The translations under genes and the position numbers were made by a program. A stretch of DNA of 64,000 nt. It comes from Pachypanchax playfairii. Its lineage: Eukaryota; Chordata; Actinopteri; Cyprinodontiformes; Aplocheilidae. The notes beneath the pieces were generated by a model. The model made no database searches. It was not told the DNA's origin and saw only the letters and a program-made list of their open reading frames with translations. The DNA is taken from positions 972,083-1,036,082 of the forward strand of contig SSNP01000123.1 of NCBI GenBank assembly GCA_006937955.1, in the 5' to 3' direction. Shown here piece after piece: positions 10,135-21,227 of the stretch (its first letter is position 1; each line of letters opens with the position of its first letter).

Positions 10135-12355
10135 ATCCAGTGGATCCAGTCAGAGACTGAAGAAAAGGACTCTAGCATCACTGGACCTGGTCCAGGATCC
10201 AGTCCAAAGAAGAACTCTAGACCAGTAATGGACTGAAGGAAAGGACTCTAGCATCACTGGACCTGGTCCAGGATCCAGTGCAAAGAGGAACTCTAGACCA
10301 GTCAGAGACTGAAGGAAAGGACTCTAGCATCACTGGACCTGGTCCAGGATCCAGCCCAAAGAAGAACTCTAGACCTGTAACAGACAGAAGAAAAGGACTC
10401 TAGCATCACTGGACCTGGTCCAGGATCCAGCGCAAAGAGGAACTCTAGACCAGTAACAGACAGAAGAAAAGGACTCTAGCATCACTGGACCTGGTCCAGG
10501 ATCCAGTCCAAAGAAGAACTCTAGACCAGTAACAGACTGAAGGAAAGGACTCTAGCATCACTGGACCTGGTCCAGGATCCAGTCCAAAGAAGAACTCTAG
10601 ACCAGTAACAGACTGAAGAAAAGGACTCTAGCATCACTGGACCTGGTCCAGGATCCAGTCCAAAGAAGAACTCTCGACCAGTAACAGACTAAAGAAAAGG
10701 ACTCTAGCATCACTGGACCTGGTCCAGGATCCAGTCCAAAGAAGAACTCTCGACCAGTAACAAACTGAAGAAAAGGACTCTAGCATCACTGGACCTGGTC
10801 CAGGATCCAGTCCAAAGAGGAACTCTAGACCAGTAACAGACTGAAGGAAAGGACTCTAGCATCCCTGGACCTGGTCCAAGATCCAGTCCAAAGAGGAACT
10901 CTACACCAGTAACAGACTGAAGAAAAGGACTCTAGCATCACTGGACCTGGTCCAGGATCCAGTGCAAAGAGGAACTCTAGATCAGTAACAGACTGAAGAA
11001 AAGGACTCTAGCATCGCTGGACCTGGTCCAGGATCCAGTGCAAAGAGGAACTCTAGACCAGTAACAGACTGAAGAAAAGGACTTTAGCATCGCTGGACCT
11101 GGTCCAGGATCCAGTGCAAAGAGGAACTCTCGACCAGTAACAGACTAAAGAAAAGGACTCTAGCATCGCTGGACCTCGTCCAGGATCCAGTGCAAAGAGG
11201 AACTCTAGACCAGTAACAGACTGAAGGAAAGGACTCTAGCATCGCTGGACCTGGTCCAGGATCCAGTCCAAAGAGGAACTCTAGACCAGTAACAGACTGA
11301 AGAAAAGGACTCTAGCATCACTGGACCTGGTCCAGGATCCAGTGCAAAGAGGAACTCTAGACCAGTAACAGACTGAAGAAAAGGACTCTAGCATCACTGG
11401 ACCTGGTCCAGGATCCAGTGCAAAGAGGAACTCTCGACCAGTAACAGACTGAAGAAAAGGACTCCAGCATCACTGGACCTGGTCCAGGATCCAGTCCAAA
11501 GAAGAACTCTAGACCAGTAACAGACTGAAGAAAAGGACTCTAGCATCACTGGACCTGGTCCAGGATCCAGTCCAAAGAAGAACTCTCGACCAGTAACAGA
11601 CTGAAGAAAAGGACTCTAGCATCACTGGACCTGGTCCAGGATCCAGTCCAAAGAGGAACTCTACACCAGTAACAGACTGAAGAAAAGGACTCTAGCATCA
11701 CTGGACCTGGTCCAGGATCCAGTGCAAAGAGGAACTCTAGACCAGTAACAGACTGAAGAAAAGGACTCTAGCTTCACTGGACCTGGTCCAGGATTCAGTG
11801 CAAAGAGGAACTCTAGACCAGTAACAGACTGAAGAAAATGACTCCAGCAACACTGGACCTGGTCCAGGATCCAGTGCAAAGAGGAACTCTAGACCAGTAA
11901 CAGACTGAAGAAAAGGACTCTAGCATCACTGGACCTGGTCCAGGATCCAGTGCAAAGAGGAACTCTAGGCCAGTAACAGACTGAAGAAAAGGACTCTAGC
12001 ATAACTGGACCTGGTCCAGGATCCAGTCCAAAGAAGAACTCTAGACCAGTAACAGACTGAAGTAAAGGACTCTAGCATCACTGGACCTGGTCCAAGGATC
12101 CAGTCCAAAGAGGAACTCTAGACCAGTAACAGACTGAAGAAAAGGACTCCAGCATCACATGACCTGGTCCAGGATCCAGTCCAAAGAAGAACTCTAGACC
12201 AGTAAAAGACTGAAGAAAAGGACTCTAGCATCACTGGAACTGGTCCAGGATCCAGTCCAAAGAGCAACTCTACACCAGTAACAGACCGAAGAAAAGGACT
12301 CTAGCATCACTCGACCTGGTCCAGAATCCAGTGCAAAGAGGAACTCTAGACCACC
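10135..12355. repeat. 76-bp minisatellite, about 29 copies
   Basis: The landmark TCTAGCATCACTGG recurs every 76 bp from 10,171 to 12,300. The total distance of 2129 bp equals 28 periods plus one inserted base (near 12,095). Each unit holds the near-palindrome TGGACCTGGTCCA, a GGATCC and usually TCTAGA. Two variant classes are intermixed: 'gtgcaaagagga' and 'gtccaaagaaga'. Because 76 is not a multiple of three, the array cannot encode a simple protein repeat. There are no unique spacers, so it is not a CRISPR array. Confidence 0.97.
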
Positions 12356-12654
12356 TCACACCAAACATTAGTTATAGATTCATGTTATTATAAACATTCA
12401 TAACAGAAATTACAGTGGGGCAAAGAAGTATTTAGTCAGCCACCAATTGTGTAAGTTCTCCCACTTAGAAAGATCAGAGAGGCCTGTAATTTTCATCATA
12501 GGTATACCTCAACTATGAGAGACAAAATGAGGAAAGAAAATCCAGAAAATCACATTGTCTGATTTTTAAAGAATTTATTTGCAAATTATGGTGGAAAATA
12601 AGTATTTGGTCAATAACAAAAGTTAATCTCAATACTTTGTTATATAGCCTTTGT

Positions 12655-13455
12655 TGGCAATGACAGAGGTCAAACGTTTTCTGTAAGTCTTCACAAGGTT
12701 TTCACACACTGTTGCTGGTATTTTGGCCCATACCTCCATGCAGATCTCCTCGAGCAGTGATGTTTTGGGGCTGACGCTGGGCAACACCGACTTTCAACTC
12801 CCTCCAGAGATTTTCTATGGGGTTGAGATCTGGAGACTGGCTAGGCCACTCCAGGACCTTGAAATGCTTCTTACGAAGCCACTCCTTCGTTGCCCGGGCG
12901 GTGTGTTTGGGATCATTGTCATGCTGAAAGACCCAGCCACGTCCCATTTTCAATGCCCTTGCTGATGGAAGGAGGTTTTCACTCAAAATCTTACGATACA
13001 TGGCCCCATTCATTCTTTCCTTTACACGGATCAGTCGTCCTGGTCCCCTTGCAGAAAAACAGCCCCAAAGCATGATGTTTCCACCCCCATGCTTTACAGT
13101 AGGTATGGTGTTCTTTGGATCCAACTCAGCATTCTTTCCCCTCCAAACACGACAAGTTGAGTTTCTACCAAAAAGTTCTATTTTGGTTTCATCTGACCAT
13201 ATGATGTTCTCCCAATCCTCTTCTGGATCATCCAAATGCTCTCTAGCAAACCGCAGACGGGCCTGGACGTGTCCTGGCGTCAGCAGGGGGACACGTCTGG
13301 CACTGCAGGATTTGAGTCCCTGGCGGCGTAGTGTGTTACTGATGGTAGCCTTTGTTACTTTGGTCCCAGCTCTCTGCAGGTCATTCACTAGGTCCCTCCG
13401 TGTGGTTCTGGGATTTTTGCTCACCGTTCTTGTGATCATTTTGACCCCACGGGGT
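12655..13455 (-). pseudogene. Tc1 transposase, C-terminal two-thirds, frameshifted
   Basis: The minus frame from 13,439 matches the intact transposase at 31,151-32,173 from MITRTVSKNPRTTRRDL through WSDETKIELFG, HDNDPKHTARATKE and PDLNPIENLWRELK, so all three DD34E residues are present. After PQNITA, two bases are missing relative to the intact copy (near 12,753). The frame then changes and ends at 12,702. The N-terminal paired-like DNA-binding region is not part of this fragment. Confidence 0.85.
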
Positions 13456-13866
13456 GTATGGAATTAAATTTCAGTCAAAAAGATTAAGCGTGATTTTCTG
13501 CAGCGCGCACGCGTATTTAACCGTGCGCGCGCGTCTCCGCACGTGTGCGCGGGTGTGCAATCCACAGCACGCGCGTGAATTCACCCCACACGCCCGCGTA
13601 TGATTCATTACACGAGTATTCATGAACCGCGCGTGTGGATCTCCAAACAGGCGCCTGTACATGAAGCTCTCACACGAGCGTGAAGGCAAACCAGGAGAGG
13701 CTGCGCGCGCGAAAGGAAAGTAATTATGACTGTTTGGAGGAGGAGACTAAGGCCCAGTGTGATCCTCATGTGCAGTGGCGGAGCTAGACTTTTATCGTTG
13801 GGGGGGCCATGGGGGGGCCAAGGATATCTCTGGGGGGTCAACTGAAAATGACAACTAACACAGTTG
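13456..13866. other. Foreign segment between Tc1 fragments
   Basis: Unlike Tc1, this 411-bp segment is rich in CpG and alternating GC (for example GTGCGCGCGCG near 13,523). At 13,772 it contains GTGGCGGAGCTAGACTTTT, followed by a run of G, which resembles an end of another fish DNA transposon. The segment touches the N at 13,867. It may be a real insertion or a scaffolding join. Confidence 0.5.
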
Positions 13867-13867
13867 N

Positions 13868-14621
13868 GGGCGGTGTGTTTGGGATCATTGTCATGCTGAA
13901 AGACCCAGCCACGTCTCATTTTCAATGCCCTTGCTGATGGAAGGAGGTTTTCACTCAAAATCTTACGATACATGGCCCCATTCATTCTTTCCTTTACACG
14001 GATCAGTCGTCCTGGTCCCCTTGCAGAAAAACAGCCCCAAAGCATGATGTTTCCACCCCCATGCTTTACAGTAGGTATGGTGTTCTTTGGATCCAACTCA
14101 GCATTCTTTCCCCTCCAAACACGACAAGTTGAGTTTCTACCAAAAAGTTCTATTTTGGTTTCATCTGACCATATGATGTTCTCCCAATCCTCTTCTGGAT
14201 CATCCAAATGCTCTCTAGCAAACCGCAGACGGGCCTGGACGTGTCCTGGCTTCAGCAGGGGGACACGTCTGGCACTGCAGGATTTGAGTCCCTGGCGGCG
14301 TAGTGTGTTACTGATGGTAGCCTTTGTTACTTTGGTCCCAGCTCTCTGCAGGTCATTCACTAGGTCCCTCCGTGTGGTTCTGGGATTTTTGCTCACCGTT
14401 CTTGTGATCATTTTGACCCCACGGGGTGAGATCTTGCGTGGAGCCCCAGATCGAGGGAGATTATCAGTGGTCTTGTATGTCTTCCATTTTCTAATAATTG
14501 CTCCCACAGTTGATTTCTTCACACCAAGCTGCTTACCTATTGCAGATTCAGTCTTCCCAGCCTGGTGAAGGTCTGCAATTTTGTTTCTGGTGTCCTTTGA
14601 CAGCTCTTTGGTCTTGGCCAT
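13868..14621 (-). pseudogene. Tc1 transposase, N-terminal two-thirds, truncated
   Basis: The minus frame starts at ATG 14,621 with MAKTKELSKDTRNKIADLHQ, differing from the intact copy by A for V at residue 17. It continues through the first catalytic D and as far as HDNDPKHTA, where it meets the N at 13,867. The DNA-binding half is complete. The third catalytic residue and the C-terminus are missing, so this fragment alone cannot be active. Confidence 0.85.
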
Positions 14622-15454
14622 AGTGGAGTTTGGAGCGTGACTGTTTGAGGTTGTGGACAGGTGTCTTTTATACTGATAACGAGTTCACACAGGTGCCATT
14701 AATACAGGTAACGAGTGGAGGACCGAGGAGCCTCTTAAAGAAGTTACAGGTCTGTGAAAGCCAGAAATCTTACTTGTTTGTAGGTGACCAAATACTTATT
14801 TTCCACCATAATTTGCAAATAAATTCTTTAAAAATCAGACAATGTGATTTTCTGGATTTTTTTTCCTCATTTTGTCTCTCATAGTTGAGGTATACCTATG
14901 ATGAAAATTACAGGCCTCTCTGAGCTTTTTAAGTGGGAGAACTTACACAATTGGTGGCTGACTAAATACTTCTTTGCACCACTGTATATCTATATTGCAG
15001 CTTTTAGTGAGCTGTAGCTCTGCTAAAAACATTTTTTAATACTAAGAGAAATACATAAAATGAATCGCCCCGACAGGAAGTCTTCACTCGGGGAAAAATT
15101 GGGTCTGAGGGTGTAATGCAGCGTTTGAGATGACAACGACAAGGTTCATTTAATGTCTTTAATGTATCATTTAAGGCACCAACAGCTGTCATCATGTCGC
15201 AAAACACACTCTTTATTTCTTTTAATTCATTGGTCATGGAATTAATAGCGCTGATGGAGTCTCTCTGTGTCCACAGCACAGCTTCAGTCAGAACCCGACC
15301 ACTGCTGGATGCACGGCGGTCACCGGCAGCACTGGTGCTGGGAACAGTCTGACGTCCTCATCCTCGCCTTGTGCAAATGCTGAAAAGACACGACATATTA
15401 GTCTGTCTCCTTAAAACATGCTAACATTTATTAACATTTATTAACGTAGTCACG

Positions 15455-15525
15455 TATTACTACTGTCATTTAGCAGACGCTTTTATCCAAAGCGACTTAC
15501 ATTGAGAGAACATACAAAAGGTGTT
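15455..15525 (-). repeat. L2/SINE-type 3' tail fragment
   Basis: The reverse complement reads GTAAGTCGCTTTGGATAAAA followed by GCGTCTGCTAAATGACAGTAG, the widespread fish LINE/SINE 3' tail. The same tail occurs at about 16,150-16,215 and, inverted, at 46,418-46,480. Confidence 0.75.
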
Positions 15526-15869
15526 TTATACCGGGTTTATTTGTTGTTTCTGTCAGGTCGGTGTCGCCCTCCTTCTCTGACACAAGACCGTACACCGTTC
15601 TGTCAGCTGCACTGACAGTCTGCACTGCAGACGCTGTCACTCGTAGTTTTTACTTTTATTTGTGACACCGCTGCTGTTTCCACCAAATAAAATGTCTCTC
15701 CTAGCCTCCACTTCACCCACTAACACTTTCATTTTCGTCTCTGTGAAGTTTATCTTCTTGTTTTTTTGTTTAGTTGCGATATTCCCCATCTTCCTCATAT
15801 GGCCCGGTTTGGGCGTGTTCAGGGCGGGACATGAGCCAAATTCACGTACGCAAGCTTCCAGGTAGAGTG

Positions 15870-16185
15870 TGATTTATATTACAACCTACCAAACTCGGTC
15901 CGATCCTCAGAGTCGGCAGCTACTTTTAAGAGCAGACTTAAGACTCACCTCTTTAAAGAACACTTTCAGTCTTAATGTAGGATTAATGTATGATTTATGA
16001 TAGCGATTTGAGAATTTAAAAAATTAAAAAAAAAAAAAAAAATTTGATACACTTGATGTATCAGCGTCGGAATTAAACTGGACTCCAAACAGTCCGCCTC
16101 CTTATACTTTTTCCTTCTCTTTGAATTCTTGCTTGTATGTTCTCTCAATGTAAGTCGCTTCGGATAAAAGCGTCTGCTAAATGAC

Positions 16186-16215
<30 letters not shown>
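15870..16215 (+). mobile_element. L2-like LINE 3' fragment with (AGT)n tail
   Basis: The frame at 15,880-15,975 reads LPNSVRSSESAATFKSRLKT then HLFKEHFQS and a stop. This is the usual extreme C-terminus of L2-group ORF2 proteins. It is followed by a short 3' UTR with a poly-A run at 16,022-16,041, the common tail 'gtctgctaaatgacag', and (AGT)n at 16,186-16,215. It is 5'-truncated, as LINE copies commonly are. Confidence 0.75.
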
Positions 16216-16216
<1 letters not shown>

Positions 16217-16345
16217 CAACTGTGCGTACGCATGGTTTTATAAATTGGAAATGTTTTTGGCGTACGCAAACTTTTTGTTTTGGTCGTACGTACACTTTTA
16301 GTAGGGATTCATTCTACGCAATGTTTTATAAATGAGACCCCAGGT

Positions 16346-16603
16346 CTGTTTCATTTTTTTGTTCTGCTCCCTGGTTCAACACTGAACTCAGGGAGCTGAA
16401 AGCTGCTGGACGTCAACTGGAAAGGCAATATAGGAGAAGTGGTCTCAGTGTCCATAAGGAGATGTATCTAGTCCATTTAGCTCACTATAGGGATATTATC
16501 AGCTCCACTATAACAGCTTATTACTCTAGTTTAATCAAGTCTAACAACAGTAACTCAAAGTTTCTTTTCTCACTGATCAACAAAATCTTCTGCTCTCCTT
16601 ACC
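16346..16603 (+). pseudogene. L2-like LINE fragment between endonuclease and RT domains
   Basis: An open stretch of about 75 codons reads PWFNTELRELKAAGRQLERQ, GLSVHKEMYLVHLAHYRDII and SKFLFSLINKI. This is the linker that precedes the reverse transcriptase in L2-group LINEs. It breaks off at about 16,603. The downstream RT part of an L2 element appears at 20,500-20,905 in the same orientation, so the two may be halves of one element. Confidence 0.7.
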
Positions 16604-16956
16604 CCTCCTTTCCACCGGACGCGTCAGCAGCGCGTTACTGCAGCAGCACGTCATACGCAGCTGATAGATACCGCTGTAGTCAATAGAACCCTTTCCACCG
16701 CATCCGTCAGCAGCACGAGTCGAACGCGTCTCAGAAGCGACATCTCGTGGCACATACGCAGTGTTTCTATTTTTTACGCGCTACGCGTCTGAAACGTGTT
16801 ACAAGTTCGACATTTTGGAAAGGGGAAGACGTCTGCCTTGAAGATCGAGGTTGAAAAACAGTTTCTCACAACCTTGTTTGATTGAGGTGTGGTGAAGCAG
16901 AGACAATTGCTGTACAATGGCACGCCACTACTGGGTTTTGTAGACCCCCGCTGTAT
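16604..16956. other. GC-richer non-coding segment, possibly a MITE
   Basis: It contains 'cctttccaccg' twice (16,609 and 16,690) with several ACGCGT-like motifs. I see no gene. The element class is not clear. Confidence 0.35.
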
Positions 16957-19900
16957 TTGTATTTGTATTTATTTTGATCTCCATTAGCTGTAACAAGTAC
17001 AGCTACTCTTCCTGGAGTCAGTTCAGTATGCTCCGTACAAAACATTTACACCAGTGTTCACATCACCACAAAAACAAACAAAAACAATAAAAACCCACAA
17101 ACACCCCTTCCCCTCCCCCTCCCAGTCCACACACATACACACACAGTCACACACGCACTCACACTGAACCCAGTATCTATACATACATGGATACATGAGC
17201 CTACATCCACATATACATACAACTGTACATACAGTACATACATAGACATACACATCACATACATATATACATACAGTATACATACAATACATTCATGTAT
17301 ATTTACACATCTGCACGTACACACAGGACCCAGTCTTTACTGTTGTTCCTGATATTCAAAGTGATGCTCAGGTTCATGGTGGTTAGTCATTTCAGTAATA
17401 CAATTAATCTAATATTTGATTTAAATCAACTACAAGAATAAGTGTTCAATTCAGAATTCGTTACTCGTAAGATGCCTCTTCAGAAGGAACTTAAACTGCC
17501 ATTTACTGTTTGCATAAATTATGTCACTTGGCAAAGTATTCCAGCCAACCATTGCCCTATACATTACTGTACTTTTTCCATAGTTTGTTTCCACTTTGGG
17601 TAGTATAAATCTACCCTCCGTGGCATGCCTTGTTTCATATTGATGTTCATCAGAGCTTAAATGTAACTTTTGGTGGAGTACATTTGGTCATTTAGTTGTA
17701 AAAATATTTCTGGTAAAATTAAGCAATGAGGCAGTAAATCTTTCTTTATCCTTTAGCCAGGACAATATATTATGCATCCAGTTCAGTCGGTGTCCACTCA
17801 GAACTAATGTTAGTTCTGAGTGGACACCGAAGCGCACATCGAGCTGCTCTGCTTTGGACAGTTTGTAAGGTCTTTATATGTGTTACAGCTGCACATGACC
17901 AAATCTCAGAGCAGTAATCTAACTGCGATAGTACAAGTGTCTTTGTAACATCTGCTATCATATTGAGAGGTAACATGTGAGAACATCTTCTTACCATTGA
18001 GAGACGTCGGCACATCCTGCGAACTACTATACGAATATGTTCGGACCATGATAGTTTGTTGTCAATCTCAAAACCAAGAAGTTTTGTCACCTGTACCTGT
18101 TCAACGCTAATGTCTTTGACAACCAGATGCAGTTCGGGTTCAGTCAACAGCATATGTTTTTTTCCAAAAACAATACTTTTTGTCTTGCCAACATTTAGGA
18201 CTAGCTTATTATTCACAACCCATTCAAGTACAGCTTTTGACTCTACCATCAAAACATTTTGAAGTTCTACAACTGTGGCTTGTGATGAATAAATGGTTGA
18301 GTCATCAGCGTGCTTTTTTTAACACTAATGGCAAGTCATTAGTATATATAGAAAACAGGAGTGGTCCTAGACAGCTTCCCTGTGGTATACCACAGCGAAC
18401 ATTTTTCCCATCTGAGAAGCTTCCATTAAAGAAGATAGTTGGCCTCCTGTTTTCTAGATAACTCTGAAGCCAAAGTGATGCTGTCAGACTGAAGCCATAA
18501 CATTGCATCTTCCTTAACAGGAGGTTGTGATCAATAAGATCAAAAGCTGAGCTAAAATCTTGCAATACAGCTCCGGCCAACCTTCTGTTATCTAATGCCG
18601 TCAGCAAATCATTTGTCATCCTGTACCATAGCTGTAGCAGTTGAATGCCCTTCTCGACATGCATGTTGAAAATATGTATTTAAATTATTATCTGAGAAAT
18701 ATTTTTGAACTTGTTCAAAAACAATTCTTTCCATAATTTTACTCAGAGCCGGTAACAGACTGTTAGTCTACTGTTAGGGCCACAAAAAGGTACAGTTGCA
18801 TTTTTTGGTAATGGCACAATTTTAGCTGTTTTCCAAGCATGTGGATAAACACCCTGATTAAAACTCAAGTTTACAATATGAGCAATAGGAACTGCAATGA
18901 CGCTTGCAGCAAGTTTCAATAATTTTGGATCAATATTTTTTACACCTGATGGCTATTCTTTACATTCTAATAATAATTTTTCTACCTCGTTGACAGTAGC
19001 ATTAATAAACTTAAATTTGCAAGTTTTCCCTGACGTGATACAATTCCTTATAAGAAGTTCTGCTTTTGAGTTGTTAGTTTCTCCCATATCATCTTTTAAC
19101 CTGTCGATTTTATCACAAAAATAATTATTTAAGTGATTGGCTATATCCATTGGCTTTGTGATGAACTGACCCCCTGATTCAAGAAATGATGGAGTTGATT
19201 TAACATTCCTTCCCAGCATATTGTTTAGGTTTCTCTATAATTTCTTGCTGTCATGTTTCTCATTTAAAATCAGATTGTTATAATACATCTTCTTTTTCTT
19301 TTTATTTACTTTAGTTACATAGTTTCTAAGCTTCCGATATACCTGCCAATCTGTTTCATAATTAGAAACATTTGCCACTCTTTTAGCCTCATCTCTTTGT
19401 ACCATGCAGTCCTTGAGTTCAGTATCAATCCACCCAGCTCTTACTTTCCTCACTGTCCGCTTTTTGATTGGGCCGTGTTTATCACTCACTTCTAAAAACA
19501 GCTTGTTGAAAACTTCAACTGCTGCATCTAGATTATTACTTATCAACACATCATCCCAACAAATATTACAGAAATCCTCCATAAAACCATCTTCCTTAAA
19601 ATGTTTATATGACCTTTTAACTATTATTTTATGCCCAGCTTTAGGAACTCTAGTTTTCCTCTCCATAGCAATGAGGTTATGATCACTACAGCCAACTGGG
19701 ACTGACAGAGCTTTAGTACAAAAATCACCAGAGTTAGTAAAGATATGGTCAATCAAAGTAGATGTCCATCACTCCTACAGTATATTCGTGTTGGTTTAGT
19801 CACCAACTGTTTTAATCCACATGCCTCAGTAATAGAATGAAGCTTATTTCTTGAAGGACCTCATAATAAATTCCAGCCTATATTAAGGTCTCCCATAATA

Positions 19901-20331
19901 TAAATTTCATTTTGATTGTCACATACATTGTCTATCATAGCACATACATTATCCAAGTAAACAGAATTTGCATTGGGTGGACGGTAACAACAGCAAACCA
20001 GCAGTGGTTTTAGATATGGAATGTGGACTTGAAGCACTAATACTTCAATCTCAGGTAACATTAAATCCAATCTGACTTTTACTGGTATATGCTCCTTTAT
20101 ATACATGGCAACACCGCCACCCCTTGCATTTCTGTCATTTCTATATATGCAATACCCTTATACTGAGGAGTCTTCAAATGAGGAATCGAGATGAGCCTCA
20201 GTAATCCCTAATATATGTACATTGCCTTCAGACAAGATATTTGCAACATCCATTACCTTATTTCTAAGGCTACATATATTTAAGTGTGCCAGCTTTAGTC
20301 CCTTCGTAGTTATCTTTGCTAAATTCACCAT
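16957..20331 (-). mobile_element. Jockey/I-group APE-type LINE, near full-length ORF2, inactivated
   Basis: Reading minus, the coding region starts near 20,331 (MVNLAKITTKGLKLAHLNIC) and ends near 17,770. A long 3' UTR ends 'ggagatcaaaataaatac' with an (ATACAA)n-like tail at about 16,957. An AC/AT-rich low-complexity tract at 17,120-17,310 lies in the 3' UTR. Endonuclease and RT blocks are all present in order but sit in several frames. The clade within the jockey/I group is not certain. Confidence 0.75.
17770..20331 (-). pseudogene. LINE endonuclease-reverse transcriptase (ORF2), multiple lesions
   Basis: Order on the minus strand: endonuclease start LKLAHLNICSLRNK (about 20,300), a TAA in the frame at about 20,160, CCCYRPPNANSVYLDN, and YIMGDLNIGWNLL ending at 19,861. 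Then come the SDHN catalytic block (CSDHNLIAMER, about 19,690), a linker, and RT with LQDFSSAFDLIDHNLL (about 18,570) and GIPQGSCLGPLLFSIYTNDL (about 18,390). After a frameshift near 18,310 comes HADDSTIY, where the usual Y of the YADD box is H. The C-terminal part LGFEIDNKLSWSEHI ends at 17,770. At least three frame breaks make it non-functional. Confidence 0.75.
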
Positions 20332-20499
20332 TCTCAGTTATTAGTCTTGTACTTCATTATAGTACTTCATTATACTCTGATTTATTTAACCACCATAGAG
20401 CCATCCTCTCTACATCCTGGCCTTTATAGTTACTGGGTTCAAATTCAACAGACATTTCCTGACACAACCTCTCACACACATACACACCCCTCCCCTTTC

Positions 20500-20905
20500 T
20501 ACTTCAATGACATATGCAATGCTATCATGGATTTTTTTAATCAGAAAATTTCTCAATCCTCATTCTGCTTGATTTAAGTGCTGCTTTTGACTCTATCTCT
20601 CATTCCATTTTATTAAAACAACTGTCTGCAATCTGCATTACTGATACCCCCATGGCTTTGTTCAAATCTTATCTTTCATTACGCATCCAGTTTATACAGC
20701 TCCACTCCTTCCGGTCTCACCCCACCCCAGGGAGTTCCGGTGTTCCACAAGGATCTGTTCTTGGCCCCATCCTCTTTATCATTTATCTTCTACCGCATCT
20801 TTCGCAAACATAATGTTCAGTCTCATTGTTACGCCGACGACACACAACTCTACCTTGCCACTAAGCCTTCCAGTACACTTCCTCCATCCTCCATTGCCGC
20901 TTTCA
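20500..20905 (+). pseudogene. L2-like LINE reverse-transcriptase fragment
   Basis: A plus frame from about 20,559 reads LLDLSAAFDSISHSILLKQL and later GVPQGSVLGPILFIIYLLP. It then loses frame, and HCYADDTQLYLATKPSST follows at about 20,820 in another frame. These are RT motifs A, B and C of an L2-group LINE, with the YADD catalytic pair intact. The thumb and C-terminus are absent. It may continue the fragment at 16,346-16,603, separated by the minus-strand LINE. Confidence 0.75.
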
Positions 20906-21146
20906 CACATGGGCCGAATGGTGTCGGGTTAGGGTCGGGTCGGGTAGGGGTCGGGTCAGTCTAGTTTTGTTCACACACTCACCTCTGGAATGCGGCCGTG
21001 GGCGTGAACAATGCGCATGTGGGTGGGGGCATGGGCTGTTTCGTTTACCTTATCAATGACGGAGGTCTGTGATGAAATTCTTAAGCGACACAAGACTAAT
21101 AAACACACCACACCGGCACATTATGTAGAAGACGAGGGTGGGAAAG
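20906..21146. other. Unclassified spacer with GGGTC-rich block
   Basis: It contains repeated GTCGGGT motifs at about 20,926-20,960, with no clear gene. Confidence 0.4.
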
Positions 21147-21227
21147 CTAATCTTTTTTGTAATTCAAATTTTTATTAGTTTTTGCATTTTATAAAAACAA
21201 TACAGAGATCGAACAGAACAAAGTGAA

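Larger units (their letters stand above)
12413..14984 (-). mobile_element. Composite of two Tc1 transposon fragments around foreign DNA and an ambiguous base
   Basis: Both outer ends match the Tc1 element at 30,787-32,389, each next to TA (12,411-12,412 and 14,985-14,986). The interior is not simple: 12,413-13,455 holds the transposase 3' two-thirds, 13,456-13,866 is unrelated, base 13,867 is N, and 13,868-14,984 restarts inside the transposase and runs to the 5' end. About 560 bp (12,894-13,453 versus 13,868-14,425) is therefore present twice, with at least two base differences. Confidence 0.85.
14995..16343 (-). pseudogene. PIF/Harbinger-like remnant with Myb/SANT-like protein pieces, split by an L2 tail
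   Basis: On the minus strand an ATG at about 15,796 opens a frame containing KINFTETKMKVLVGEVEARR and DILFGGNSSGV. I recognise this as the first helices of the Myb/SANT-like DNA-binding protein carried by fish PIF/Harbinger elements. It shifts frame within 50 codons. A further piece at 15,279-15,004 (INSMTNELKEIKSVFCDMM) could be its C-terminal helix. The end at 16,216-16,343, with GTACGCAA motifs and 'tttataaatgagacccc', looks like the element's terminus. 15,870-16,215 is a later L2 insertion. No transposase is visible. The superfamily call is from memory. Confidence 0.5.

Noticed and set aside
10135..12355. CRISPR-like direct repeats
   Set aside because: Units are contiguous 76-bp repeats with no unique spacers, in a vertebrate context; it is a minisatellite.
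12723..14568. Plus-strand reading frames of 80-198 codons
   Set aside because: They are antisense to Tc1 transposase and recur at every Tc1 copy because the DNA is conserved; no independent motif.
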